In this document: piece after piece, positions 7,793 to 16,136 of the stretch
Numbering within the stretch: position 1 is the stretch's first letter
Layout of the letters: every line of letters begins with the position of its first letter
Origin: Anaerolineae bacterium
Lineage (GTDB): Bacteria > Chloroflexota > Anaerolineae > 4572-78 > J111
NCBI GenBank assembly: GCA_023151115.1
Contig: JAKLJP010000001.1
Location: forward strand, 1-64,000
Length of the DNA stretch: 64,000 nucleotides
Direction of reading: 5' to 3'
Notes under the pieces: generated by a model
Told to the model about the DNA's origin: nothing
Databases searched by the model: none
Seen by the model: only the letters and a program-made list of their open reading frames with translations
Translations under genes and position numbers: made by a program

Positions 7793-8239
7793 TCACCCCT
7801 GCAATGCCCAGGTAATTGAGCGACCTATAATCCAACCGAACAGGATGATGTACCAAACTGACCTAACATACTCGATAAGCTCTTGAGCCTGTCTAGCTAC
7901 CCACCTATCTAACCATGACTCCTGGTTTTTTGGCTTGATAATAGCGCCGCGATCTGTCGTAATTAGTAAGGGACGCCAGCGTTGTCGCCTTTCGTGAAAT
8001 AGATTACCTATGGCATCCAGCACCCAAAGCTTTAGATTCAATCTAAGAAAGAAGCCGACAACCTGCTGCCACAGAATAGCCAAGAGCAAGGGCAGGACCT
8101 GGAAGATCAATTCATCGAACCGGGTCATTGGAATCGGTGTAGCCGATTCTCGGCCATTATCTTCGACGACGTGAATGACAATTGCAGGGAAAATATTTAC
8201 CGTCAGCTTGAGAGTTTGTTTACGACTTTTCTTCTTCAT
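7793..8239 (-). CDS. Unrecognised membrane-associated protein
   Basis: 148 residues, basic N-terminus (MKKKSRKQTLK), hydrophobic segments at about 47-68 and 125-145, and a charged middle with an R/W-rich stretch (HERRQRWRPLL). It ends 4 nt before the FtsK-like start, so the two are surely co-transcribed. No family is recognised. Its tight linkage suggests a partner of the translocase. Confidence 0.55.
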   Translation of the reverse strand: MKKKSRKQTLKLTVNIFPAIVIHVVEDNGRESATPIPMTRFDELIFQVLPLLLAILWQQVVGFFLRLNLKLWVLDAIGNLFHERRQRWRPLLITTDRGAIIKPKNQESWLDRWVARQAQELIEYVRSVWYIILFGWIIGRSITWALQG

Positions 8240-8322
8240 AGAATATTAGACTTATTGAGCATGCAGATCCCTCAGATGCAGCACTACCGGACCGTGCTTT
8301 ATCTCCTTTTTGAGCACGCCCT

Positions 8323-8736
8323 TCAGGATTTCAAAAGATAAAAGCAGGCTGACTCTGGGGCAACTATGGCAATGATTTGGGCGATCAGATGATTGGGGGC
8401 GCGAATAATATTGAAGGCGGTCGTGGCGATGGAATAAAAACTGGCTAGCAGCCAGGGCCACATGGGCCGCTCGCTATGTAAACTAACGCGGACAACGGTC
8501 AGAGAAATGATGATGAGAATAAAATGAACCAGAAGTGGCCTGATCCAGGTCAGGCGAGGTAGGAGGCCGTCGGTCAGGGCGGTCTCCCAGAACGATGTGT
8601 AAGAAAGTACAAAGGCACCAACAGCTAATAAAAAGACCGGAGCAGTGGTCGCGTAGTTAATCAGCCGAGAGGCGGCCTGAAAAGAGGGTAGGGCATTGCG
8701 AGTCAGGTTATGTTGTGCTACAATAGAATCGGCCAT
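8323..8736 (-). CDS. Unrecognised four-helix membrane protein
   Basis: The start is the ATG at 8736 (MADSIVAQHN) with AAAGGA in front; the frame to 8790 lacks support. The 137-residue product has hydrophobic segments at about 30-50, 67-86, 93-110 and 112-132. It belongs to the same minus-strand series as the translocase. About 85 bp separate it from the next gene. Its function is unknown. Confidence 0.5.
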   Translation of the reverse strand: MADSIVAQHNLTRNALPSFQAASRLINYATTAPVFLLAVGAFVLSYTSFWETALTDGLLPRLTWIRPLLVHFILIIISLTVVRVSLHSERPMWPWLLASFYSIATTAFNIIRAPNHLIAQIIAIVAPESACFYLLKS

Positions 8737-8819
8737 GAGAAAGTCCTTTCTTATGGTTCTCTCTCTGCCGTCGCTGTCTCGGGGGTCCAATCCATAGCCA
8801 GCGGCGGCATTTTTCTTAT

Positions 8820-9023
8820 TTACCCGTTTTTTCCTCTAGTGGGGTCGTTCTTAGCCTTATCTTTATTTTTTTCTATATATTCTTCGATACTGTTTTGGTA
8901 GACTAACCACACCCCACCGGCTTTCCGCCCCATTAGTTTCCCTTGTCTTAATAAGCGAGTAATGCTTGTCTGGTCTATATTGAGTAGGCTGGCAGCTTCG
9001 GCAGTAGACAATAGGTCATTCAT
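8820..9023 (-). CDS. Excisionase-like HTH_17 DNA-binding protein
   Basis: 67 residues from the ATG at 9023. The sequence MNDLLSTAEAASLLNIDQTS, then ITRLLRQGKLMGRKAGGVWLV, is a winged MerR-type helix-turn-helix of the excisionase family: first helix-turn-helix, then a wing with G-R-K and a W-hydrophobic strand. Such proteins are recombination directionality factors or small regulators. It is the first gene of the minus-strand module and has a perfect palindrome just upstream, so it may repress itself and its operon. No integrase gene is visible in the window. Confidence 0.75.
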   Translation of the reverse strand: MNDLLSTAEAASLLNIDQTSITRLLRQGKLMGRKAGGVWLVYQNSIEEYIEKNKDKAKNDPTRGKNG

Positions 9024-9033
9024 ACCCTTGATT

Positions 9034-9055
9034 ACTTGCCTGAAATCAGGCAAGT
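9034..9055. promoter_or_regulatory. Perfect 10-bp inverted repeat upstream of the excisionase-like gene
   Basis: ACTTGCCTGA and TCAGGCAAGT separated by AA, 11 nt before the ATG. It overlaps the place where the leader or promoter of the module must lie, so it is a good operator candidate for the HTH protein itself. There is no T run, so it is not a terminator. Confidence 0.55.
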
Positions 9056-9122
9056 ATAACCTCGATTAATAAAAATGTCAAAACTTGATAAAGATTTAAA
9101 TCTAAATTTTACAGTGAATAAA

Positions 9123-9791
9123 CTATCGATTCAGCATCGGCCCAAACACCGCCGTCACGCAGACAACGGCAATAACCCAGCCCAATACAGCCTGAAGGGC
9201 AGTATGCCGCCTGGTTACCAGCCGCGCCCAGGAGACGGCTAAGGCTCCCAGACCCAGCAGAATAGCCAGCGGCATAGAGTAGAAGATTGCTGCCGCCATG
9301 ACCCCGGCCATAGCTCCGGTGTGAATGGAAACTTTAGTCCATAGGCGATTAGTTACGGTGGCGATAACCAGGGCACACAGGGCTGCCGTAAAGCCGGCAA
9401 TCAGCACGGACGGCGCGTTGAGCCAGAGTAGTACTGCATAACAGGCGGCCATGCAGGCGCCACCAAAAATATAAAAGCCATAGCGATGTTCTCGCACGCT
9501 TACATCTGCATCGGTGAATTTTTTGGTCTGAAGTTTCTGGTGCAGGTAGAGCAACGCTGGGCCAACCACAAAGGCAGCACACAGTGCGGCCCAGCCCAGG
9601 GCTTTCCATAGATTGCCCTGATCAAGATAAAGAATCAGGACGATAGACAGCGGCGAAACCAGAAACGGATGTAGAACGAGGCTGACTAGTCGGGCGAGAC
9701 GGACCTGGTCAAACAGCGGTCGGGGTGCAGCTTCAATGGGAGGTGCGGTCGTTGCAGCAGATAACGGATTCTTTTCAGTACTTTCTATCAT
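9123..9791 (-). CDS. PAP2-like membrane phosphatase family protein
   Basis: 222 residues with about five membrane helices after a Pro/Ala-rich soluble N-terminus. Two PAP2-like motifs are seen: TKVSIHTGAMAG (equivalent of the PSGH loop) and WARLVTRRHTALQAVLGW (equivalent of the SRxxxxxH...GW block). The first catalytic motif (KxxxxxxRP) is replaced by VREHRYGF. The family removes phosphate from lipid phosphates at the membrane. The motifs are divergent, so activity is uncertain. It is followed at 17 nt on the upstream side by the end of the next membrane gene and may be in one operon with it. Confidence 0.6.
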   Translation of the reverse strand: MIESTEKNPLSAATTAPPIEAAPRPLFDQVRLARLVSLVLHPFLVSPLSIVLILYLDQGNLWKALGWAALCAAFVVGPALLYLHQKLQTKKFTDADVSVREHRYGFYIFGGACMAACYAVLLWLNAPSVLIAGFTAALCALVIATVTNRLWTKVSIHTGAMAGVMAAAIFYSMPLAILLGLGALAVSWARLVTRRHTALQAVLGWVIAVVCVTAVFGPMLNR

Positions 9792-9808
9792 TATGGCCTC
9801 CTTATCAA

Positions 9809-10933
9809 CTACAATAATACATTTCCAACGGATGCATACCAGCGAGCCAAGGCGTAAAAGTCGCCGGTCACTTTAGGGATAGTCAGGGTTTCGGTCGAGG
9901 TTAGCCCGCGTAAGAATTGGGCCTGCTCGTCCCGCAGCGCGTAGCGGGTCACATCAGGCATCACCCCACCCGCAGGCGCTTGAATTTCGTAGGTCATTTT
10001 GCCCATGAGCCACTTGGCCATCTCGAACTCGTTGACGAGGGTCGCCAGCCACCGGTCAGGGTCGCGCACAACGAGCCCGGCCGGGCCAAGCGCCGCCTGA
10101 CCTTGAAGTAGGTCAGGCCGCGAGCGGGCCATCGCGCTGCGCGCGCGTGATAAGCGGTGCACCAACAATTGCTTATCTATCCAAACCACAGAACGGTAGG
10201 CCGGTGGGAAAAAGGTGGTCACAATTGAAACGGCCACCCCTAGTTGGGCCAGGCTCAACAGCAGCCCTAACGAGGGCCAGATGACCGGCAGTAATTCTGG
10301 CCGGGCAAAAACACGCAGCGTACCGGCAACCTGGAGCGCCGGTGCGATAAGGGCCAGGGTGATGCCGCTCCAGGCGATGGTCAAGCGAATATAGTTGAAT
10401 CGATCCCGCATGTGCTGCCGCTGCCGGTAGAAATGGAAGCTGAGGTAGGCCAGCCCCCACAGGCTGTAGGCAAAGTAGGTCAGCCGCCCGGAAAGAAGCA
10501 GGAGGTGTCCGCCCACATCAATTCCCCCCCGCTCCAGCGTTTGCCAGGTTGACGCGGCCAGGAGAGTGGTGACTGTCATCCAACTGATCACGACGAGCAG
10601 CGCTGCCACGCGCCAGCGGTAGACTAATCGCCAGCCATGTTGCCGCATTGATGGCATGCGCATCAGATCAACCCAGAAAGTCCCGAAACACAGTGCCACG
10701 AGAAACAAGCTGTCGGCTACCAACCAGGCAGCATTAGGCCCTAGCACCACATCAATGAGCACAGCGATCGCCGGTTGTTTGCTCAGGGTTCCAAAAGCAC
10801 CCAGAAAAAGCCCTAAGGTAAAACTGATGGCAATCGGATCACGCAGATCAGCGCGGCGAGTGGGGCGTAGGCGAAGCAGAAGCAAGACTACCGCTGCCAG
10901 GCCAAATATGTACCAAAATTCAGCCCGATTCAT
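9809..10933 (-). CDS. Multi-pass membrane protein, MAB_1171c/DUF6545-like, partner of the XRE regulator
   Basis: 374 residues with about seven membrane helices in the first 255 residues, then a soluble C-terminal third (VVWIDKQLLVHRLSRARSAM ... ETLTIPKVTGDFYALARWY). The layout matches the MAB_1171c family, known from actinobacteria beside XRE and ImmA/IrrE proteins; the biochemical role of that family is not known. The ATG overlaps the stop of the upstream XRE gene (ATGA-type, 4 nt), so translation is coupled. The C-terminal domain could act as an intracellular sensor for its partner. Confidence 0.55.
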   Translation of the reverse strand: MNRAEFWYIFGLAAVVLLLLRLRPTRRADLRDPIAISFTLGLFLGAFGTLSKQPAIAVLIDVVLGPNAAWLVADSLFLVALCFGTFWVDLMRMPSMRQHGWRLVYRWRVAALLVVISWMTVTTLLAASTWQTLERGGIDVGGHLLLLSGRLTYFAYSLWGLAYLSFHFYRQRQHMRDRFNYIRLTIAWSGITLALIAPALQVAGTLRVFARPELLPVIWPSLGLLLSLAQLGVAVSIVTTFFPPAYRSVVWIDKQLLVHRLSRARSAMARSRPDLLQGQAALGPAGLVVRDPDRWLATLVNEFEMAKWLMGKMTYEIQAPAGGVMPDVTRYALRDEQAQFLRGLTSTETLTIPKVTGDFYALARWYASVGNVLL

Positions 10934-11493
10934 ATTAGTCCCAATGCCTCCATATAATTTTCGACATGCGCTGATAGAGTAGGATCGTCAAAAAGATCTC
11001 CGGCCCTGGCCTCAGGCTTGCGGGCGCTCAAGTAACGTTGGGCAAGCGTGACCAGTAGCCGAACATCATCACCGTAGCCCAATTCGATTAGTTGGCCGAT
11101 GATGCCGATGAGAGCCAGTACATCGTCCTGCCGGAGTAACCTATCTAAAACTTCATCATCGGGCCGAGCAGTCGCAGATTCTTCCACTTCATGGCCGGCT
11201 TTAGTCAGAAGCCACTCGGGTGGAATAGGTGACCGTAACAGTTTTGAATAAAGCGAGGCCAGGGTACGGAGCTTATCCCCCCCGGCGTGTTTGTAGCCAT
11301 CCGACTCGGCCACACTGAGCCAGGCTCCCGTAAATCTCTGCGGCGCCGGCAGGTGAGCCGCCATATCCGCAACCATATCCTGGGAGATGCTTTTGCCCTG
11401 CACCTGGCTCGCTGCTAAGCGTAATCGTTTGAGGTAAGCTCCCAGGGTTTCGTTTTCACTAGGTTGGAAGGGAGAGGGTTTTGTTTCACTCAT
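10930..11493 (-). CDS. XRE-family regulator
   Basis: 187 residues from the ATG at 11493 (MSETKPSPF). Residues 18-85 carry a Cro/C1-type HTH (LGAYLKRLRLAASQVQGKSI, SQDMVADMAA, then GGDKLRTLASLYSKLL). The C-terminal half is helical and lacks a protease motif. The predicted -10 lies at 11507-11502, which would place the start of the RNA within a few bases of the ATG, so the mRNA may be leaderless. A palindrome overlaps the promoter, which suggests autoregulation. It forms a coupled pair with the membrane gene. Confidence 0.7.
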   Translation of the reverse strand: MSETKPSPFQPSENETLGAYLKRLRLAASQVQGKSISQDMVADMAAHLPAPQRFTGAWLSVAESDGYKHAGGDKLRTLASLYSKLLRSPIPPEWLLTKAGHEVEESATARPDDEVLDRLLRQDDVLALIGIIGQLIELGYGDDVRLLVTLAQRYLSARKPEARAGDLFDDPTLSAHVENYMEALGLI

Positions 11494-11501
11494 TATCAAT
11501 A

Positions 11502-11558
11502 AATATACAACGATTTTGGCGTGGAGTCAACAAAGTTAGTGAACTTCCTAACTTTGTT
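11502..11558 (-). promoter_or_regulatory. Promoter and operator of the XRE operon
   Basis: On the minus strand TTGACT (11530-11525), 17 bp, TATATT (11507-11502). A perfect 11-bp inverted repeat AACAAAGTTAG/CTAACTTTGTT with an 8-nt spacer (11529-11558) covers the edge of the -35. It is the natural operator for the XRE protein. Confidence 0.65.
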
Positions 11559-11604
11559 AGGAAAGAATTGGAAATTGTTATGGGTTGGGCAACTGCCAGT
11601 CCAT

Positions 11605-11767
11605 CTACTGGTAGTCGAGATCAAGCCGATTAATGGCCGAGTCGGTCAGATGGTTCACAAAGAGAGGCATGACGGTCACAAATGAGGCCAGTTCAAGGCC
11701 GAAGTGTTTGTTGATTTCGGTATAGTTACCCAAAGTATTAGCAGATGTTGCACTTTGAGCGCCGACC
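11605..11767 (-). pseudogene. 3' fragment of an unidentified gene next to tnpB
   Basis: Downstream of tnpB on the same strand an open frame ends at a TAG at 11605-11607 and reads like protein (NTLGNYTEINKHFGLELASF, then VTVMPLFVNHLTDSAIN). It is 5'-truncated at the tnpB end. The insertion of the IS607 element may have cut a gene here, but no matching 5' part is found upstream of tnpA. The region may alternatively contain the omega-RNA of TnpB. No family is recognised. Confidence 0.3.
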
Positions 11768-13060
11768 TTAACTGGGCTGATTGACTGTCGGTGGCGACTG
11801 ACCCACGGACACCACCACCTTACCTCTCGGCAACCAGATTGTTACTTCTTCTGATTGCAGTTCTAGCCCAGCGGAGGCCCTACCAGCCCCCGGGAATTGA
11901 CGCAGGAACCGCAGCGCCAACTCCATTTGGACCTCGCGGAAGGGCAGAGCGTTGAGGCCATCATCGTCGAAACGTTCGGCAATGACGACCGAGGCGTTTA
12001 AGTCCGCGTGGGTCCGAAAACCACACCACAGGCATTCAAAATCAGCCTGGGTGCGACGGTTCAATGAAAAAGTAAAACCGCATTGCGAGCATTCCTGGCT
12101 AGAATAAGCCGGCTGCACACTGCGGTAACGAATGCCGCGTTCATCGAGTTTGAACTTGAGTCGGTCCCGGACATACCCTAACTGTCCGGCTCGCAGAACA
12201 CGGTTCATTTGGCGTGATTTAAATTTCATATCCTTGAGGCTCAGCTTCTCCAGGGCTGCGGCTGCCCCTTCCGGGAACTCGTTGAGCATCTGATTGAGCG
12301 CTCGGCCAATCTCATTGCGGGCAAAGGCTTCGGTACGCTGGTCACTCAGGTTGACTGTGGGCAAGCCTTTGCGTTTCAGACAAGTATTGAGTTTCTGTTT
12401 GCGGCGGTATCTGGCCCCGGAGTGTTGGACCCGTTGGCGCAACTGAGGACTGATCTGACCATACTGTTTGCCGGTTGAGTTGGAGATAATGTTGACCAGA
12501 CCGATGTCGTGACCAATGACTTCTTTGGTTTTGGCTTTGGGGCCACGCTTCTCGACAACCAGGGTGGCGTACCACTCACCGTCGCGGCAGTTGAGAGTCA
12601 CCGAACTGCATAGTTTGGGGAATTGGGACACAGTGGCTTTGGCCCGACCATACAAGGTCAGGGGAATGAGGACAGGTTTGCCTTTGTCCAGGGTCGAGAT
12701 GCGCAGCCACAAATCAAAAGAACTGGCCTTTTCAGGCTGTTCGATCTTGACTACATTCGCATTCGCCTGAATGCAGAGGTTATGCAAGATGGGTCGATTC
12801 GTTCGCTCATTGGAGTACCAGGACTGAACGATGCCACAGGCCTGCTGCCAGCCGCAGCGCTGCCAGCGATCGGATAAGGCTGTCGGAATTTCTTCTTCAG
12901 GGATGGGGGCATATTTGTTGGGTTCGCGCTGTTCGTGGTCAATCAACCAATCGATATAGCCCTGCACGACCCGCAGGTACTCGACCGACACCTCATCCAA
13001 CTTATGGCGTTTACGGGCGTTAGCCCGATCAAACTTCAGATGGGTGATCGCCTTCTTCAT
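11768..13060 (-). CDS. tnpB: TnpB RNA-guided nuclease of an IS607-type element
   Basis: 430 residues from the ATG at 13060 (MKKAITHLKFDRANARKRHK), which lies inside the end of tnpA. The RuvC catalytic residues are visible: Asp in GHDIGLVNI, Glu in AAALEKLSLKDM and Asp in RTHADLNAS. Between the last two is the zinc ribbon CSQCGF ... CLWCGF. The length and order fit TnpB, an omega-RNA-guided DNA endonuclease that keeps the element at its donor site. All catalytic residues are present, so it may be active. The longer frame to 13153 runs far into tnpA and is not used. The guide RNA should lie at the 3' end of this gene and just beyond (below 11768). Confidence 0.9.
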   Translation of the reverse strand: MKKAITHLKFDRANARKRHKLDEVSVEYLRVVQGYIDWLIDHEQREPNKYAPIPEEEIPTALSDRWQRCGWQQACGIVQSWYSNERTNRPILHNLCIQANANVVKIEQPEKASSFDLWLRISTLDKGKPVLIPLTLYGRAKATVSQFPKLCSSVTLNCRDGEWYATLVVEKRGPKAKTKEVIGHDIGLVNIISNSTGKQYGQISPQLRQRVQHSGARYRRKQKLNTCLKRKGLPTVNLSDQRTEAFARNEIGRALNQMLNEFPEGAAAALEKLSLKDMKFKSRQMNRVLRAGQLGYVRDRLKFKLDERGIRYRSVQPAYSSQECSQCGFTFSLNRRTQADFECLWCGFRTHADLNASVVIAERFDDDGLNALPFREVQMELALRFLRQFPGAGRASAGLELQSEEVTIWLPRGKVVVSVGQSPPTVNQPS

Positions 13061-13640
13061 TGTTCCGCAACTCCGCAATGATCCGTTCTGTCTTACGTTT
13101 GCAACGCCGCTGCCCGTACAGCCGAGCACAGAAAGAGGTGACGATGCTGGCAAAATCCTGAATTAAGTCATCCTTGCCATTCTCGGCCTGGTTGATGACT
13201 TCAATCCGCCGCCCCTGTATCACCAGCAATTGCTCAATATAATTGAAGCCAAATCGGGTCAGTCGGTCTTTATGCTCAACCACGATCAGGCTCACCTCCG
13301 GGTTTGTCAAAAGCTTCAAAAGCTTAGGCCGGCTGTCATTGACTCCGGAGCCAATTTCTTTGATGATATAGGTCACTTGATAGCCCCTGGCCGCACAATA
13401 GTCCAGGAGGCGCTGGATCTGCGATTCCAGATTGGCCTTGTTTTCGGCGGCTGATACCCGTCCATAAACGGCAACTTGTTGGGGAAGATTTGCCACGACT
13501 TGAACTTCTGGTTCAGAACCTTCCGTGACAATGATCGTGCCGCTGGGGGCCTGGTAGCCGGAAATCTGACCGGCATGAAACCAGCGTCGGGCGGTATAGT
13601 AAGAGACGCCAACCTTGCGAGCGTAGTCACTCAATTTCAT
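13029..13640 (-). CDS. tnpA: IS607-type serine recombinase
   Basis: 203 residues. The N-terminal 45 residues are a MerR-like HTH (MKLSDYARKVGVSYYTARRW, FHAGQI). The resolvase domain begins at about residue 57 with VYGRVSAAENKANLESQI, where the Ser after RV is the catalytic nucleophile. VVEHKDRLTRFGF holds the conserved D-R-x-x-R/F element. The order HTH first, catalytic domain second is typical of IS607 transposases. The C-terminus (CARLYGQRRCKRK) is basic. It overlaps tnpB by 32 nt. Confidence 0.9.
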   Translation of the reverse strand: MKLSDYARKVGVSYYTARRWFHAGQISGYQAPSGTIIVTEGSEPEVQVVANLPQQVAVYGRVSAAENKANLESQIQRLLDYCAARGYQVTYIIKEIGSGVNDSRPKLLKLLTNPEVSLIVVEHKDRLTRFGFNYIEQLLVIQGRRIEVINQAENGKDDLIQDFASIVTSFCARLYGQRRCKRKTERIIAELRNNEEGDHPSEV

Positions 13641-14294
13641 AATAGAACAAGTGTACTACCATTGCCCAAAATTGTTAAACAGATGCTAGGATTTGCTATG
13701 AAATGCTAATTCGATAAGTAATCATATTCAATACATAGCGTCACTCGATTCAATGCAGCTAGGCTACTTAACCATAGAAATTAATGCTCGAAGAATCTCT
13801 GACTATCTACCTTGAGGGCAACTTCGTCCCGCGTGTCTGAACTTACCGGCTATCAGGATGTTTTTCCCTTTAATTCCTCACTCGCCAATTCTACTTCTAA
13901 CGTACCTTTCCTGAAAACTGCCGGATACGTTGCCGACTACTGTACCCGAGGTCATAGGTGCTGCCGAACCTATTATTTTATAAGATCGGGAGAGATGATC
14001 TACGCTTAACTTGACTGCTGAAACAGTCCGGCAGATAGCCCTGGTATCCATTGCCTTTCGTCTCCTCTCACTTTACTTCGTCATCTGGTCATGCTCAAGT
14101 TGGAGACCCGCAAACGAGCCGACGTACCGCAGAACTCCGGTGGCGCGAACCTGTCGCTGCTTTACCAGGTGAGCCAAGTTAATTCTAAGGTCGGGTTTGC
14201 CTTAATCCAGCCACCGGCGACGTGGGCTTCGGTACCTTCGCCAAGTAAGAAAGGGAGAATCAAAAGCTCATGCTTGTCGTTCAAATCCGTACAT
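13641..14294. other. Long stretch without recognisable genes upstream of nirK
   Basis: Short frames exist on the plus strand (13812-14009, 14091-14297) but have no ribosome site, no motif and atypical composition. I see no tRNA, no terminator and no repeat shared with other parts of the window. It may be decayed DNA around the IS607 insertion. Confidence 0.4.
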
Positions 14295-14337
14295 TGAGAC
14301 AAAAGTCACATATTCAGGCAAACTGCCATGTTAACAT
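14295..14337 (+). promoter_or_regulatory. Crp/Fnr-type box and -10 in front of nirK
   Basis: TGAGACAAAAGTCACA at 14295-14310 is a palindrome of the form TGWGAC-N4-GTCWCA. A -10-like TAACAT lies at 14332-14337, which places the box centre at -41.5 from the expected start (about 14344), the position of class II activators. The identical 16-mer recurs at 16965. Leader length to nirK is about 175 nt. Confidence 0.65.
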
Positions 14338-14518
14338 CGTTCTATAAGCTCGCAGGTGTGATTAAGACTGAATATTTTACACCAAAGCAGCGCCTAGAGC
14401 CAGTCATTAAGGAATAGAACTTAGTGATCTGCAAAACTGAGTACATAATCCCTAGATTTGTTCGCTTTGAGTTCTCATCTAATGGAATTCAGAGCCATAG
14501 AATATTTTAGGAGGAAAA

Positions 14519-15625
14519 ATGAATACCATGACCCCTCAACGCGTCAGTATAGTGGCAGTGGTCATTGCTATAGTAGCTATTGTGCTGGCTATATGGGGCT
14601 TCATTCAGACTTTCTTATTAAACACAAACATAACTGAGCTAAAATCATCAGCAGATGCTGCTGCGCTGGTTATAGAACGCATCGGGGCAGTAGAAATTGA
14701 ACCGGTGCGGCCATTAGATGCGCCAAACGTAGCGCGAGACCCGGCTGACGTACCTCCGCCAATTACGCGAACCGAACCCGTGCTAGTCGAAATCACGTTG
14801 ACTACTAAAGAGTTGACAGCCGAACTTGCTGATGGAACAACCTATACTTTCTGGACGTTTGATGGAACAGTTCCCGGTCCCATGGTGCGGGTGATGGAGG
14901 GTGATACCGTGCAGGTGACCCTGGTTAACCCGCCGGAAAGCAAGATGCCGCACAACATTGACCTACATGCCGTTAATGGTCCAGGTGGCGGCTCGACCAT
15001 CACCAATGTGGCGCCGGGTGAAACCAAAACATTTACTTTTAAGGCCCTCAACCCCGGAGCATATATTTATCACTGCGCTTTTGCACCACCGTGGCATCAT
15101 ATAGCGCAGGGGATGTACGGCGGCATCTTGGTCGAGCCAAGAGGTGGCCTCCCGCCGGTTGATCGAGAATTCTACGTCTTACAGGGAGAGTGGTATACCA
15201 CCGGTGCCTTTGGATCGAAGGGCCATCAGGAATTCAACGAGACCAAAGCCCTGGCCGAGCAGCCCGAGTACTTTACCTTCAATGGGCATACTGCCGCTCT
15301 AACCGAGCTCTACCCTTTAAAGGCTAATGTTGGTGAGACTGTTCGGCTCTACTTTGGCACAGGTGGGCCAAACGTCGGCTCTAACTTCCACGTTATCGGG
15401 GAGATTTTTGACAAGGTCTTTACCGGTGCGCCTGAGACCTTCGTAGCAAATGAGGAGACCTGGTATGTTCCCCCAGGATCAATGTCAGCCTTTGAACTTT
15501 CCCTGAATGTGCCGGGAACTTATCTATTGGTGGATCATGCCCTTCACCGGGTCAGTAAAGGCGCCCTTGGAATCCTGGAAGTAGATGGAGATGACGATGA
15601 AAGTATTTTCTCCTCGATCCCATAA
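14519..15625 (+). CDS. nirK: Membrane-anchored copper nitrite reductase
   Basis: Reduces nitrite to nitric oxide outside the membrane. TAGGAGG precedes the ATG. Residues 8-33 form one membrane helix, then a linker to about residue 85 and two cupredoxin domains. Type 1 copper ligands: His145, Cys186, His194, Met199 (HCAFAPPWHHIAQGM). Type 2 copper: His150, His185 and His340, with catalytic Asp148 (PHNIDLH) and His291. All are present, so the enzyme should be active. The helix replaces the cleaved signal peptide usual in proteobacteria. NO made here would go to the qNOR encoded 6 kb downstream. The Crp/Fnr box at 14295 suggests induction by the regulator encoded at 16133. Confidence 0.93.
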   Translation: MNTMTPQRVSIVAVVIAIVAIVLAIWGFIQTFLLNTNITELKSSADAAALVIERIGAVEIEPVRPLDAPNVARDPADVPPPITRTEPVLVEITLTTKELTAELADGTTYTFWTFDGTVPGPMVRVMEGDTVQVTLVNPPESKMPHNIDLHAVNGPGGGSTITNVAPGETKTFTFKALNPGAYIYHCAFAPPWHHIAQGMYGGILVEPRGGLPPVDREFYVLQGEWYTTGAFGSKGHQEFNETKALAEQPEYFTFNGHTAALTELYPLKANVGETVRLYFGTGGPNVGSNFHVIGEIFDKVFTGAPETFVANEETWYVPPGSMSAFELSLNVPGTYLLVDHALHRVSKGALGILEVDGDDDESIFSSIP

Positions 15626-15746
15626 ACTTGTTATGGATCATTCTTTACCAAATTTCATAGGGGCATAGCTATACCTTCATCCCCATTATGATCTGGACGC
15701 AACTGAGTAACTTTGTATAGAAGATTCTTGAGGAGATCAAACCCTG

Positions 15747-16136
15747 ATGGATAATCCACGCTGGAGAGTTATCAATATCAGCCAAATCACCTGGTACGAT
15801 GAATCGCCTTTAACTAATGTTCCCCTCTTTCAAGAAGAGGATTTTTCCGGCTGTCTCCTCGGCTTTTTGCCGGGTCAAAGCCTGCCCCGCCATAGTCACG
15901 AGCACGAACACGAAGTGTTTGACGTCCTGGCCGGATCAGGTACAGTCTGGCTGGATGGAGAATCGGTCAAGGCTTGGCCGGGCACAAGCATCTTTGTGCC
16001 GGCAGGTGTGGAACACGGCTTTGAGAACGACAGCAGCGAGCGTTGGTTGATCAGGGCTACCATCCACCAACGGACCTATGCCCGGCAGGCGGTCAAACGA
16101 GCTGTTCTCAAACGGCTGGGCCGGGCGTGTCGCTAA
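15747..16136 (+). CDS. Small cupin-domain protein
   Basis: 129 residues with one cupin barrel: motif 1 is GQSLPRHSHEHEHEVFDVLAG (His residues and Glu that bind metal) and motif 2 is PGTSIFVPAGVEHGFEN. A metal, perhaps iron or manganese, is likely. The substrate is unknown. It lies 120 bp behind nirK and ends tail to tail with the Crp/Fnr gene, with a 4-bp overlap of the stops. A role in handling nitrogen oxides is guessed from position only. Confidence 0.8.
   Translation: MDNPRWRVINISQITWYDESPLTNVPLFQEEDFSGCLLGFLPGQSLPRHSHEHEHEVFDVLAGSGTVWLDGESVKAWPGTSIFVPAGVEHGFENDSSERWLIRATIHQRTYARQAVKRAVLKRLGRACR

Larger units (their letters stand above)
11768..13640 (-). mobile_element. IS607-type element (tnpA-tnpB)
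   Basis: tnpA (serine recombinase) and tnpB overlap by 32 nt on the minus strand. IS607 elements have no terminal inverted repeats and make no long target duplication, so the exact ends cannot be read off; the span given covers only the genes. Confidence 0.8.

Noticed and set aside
13812..14297. Two small plus-strand genes upstream of nirK
   Set aside because: No ribosome site, no family and irregular composition; the Crp/Fnr box overlaps the end of the region.
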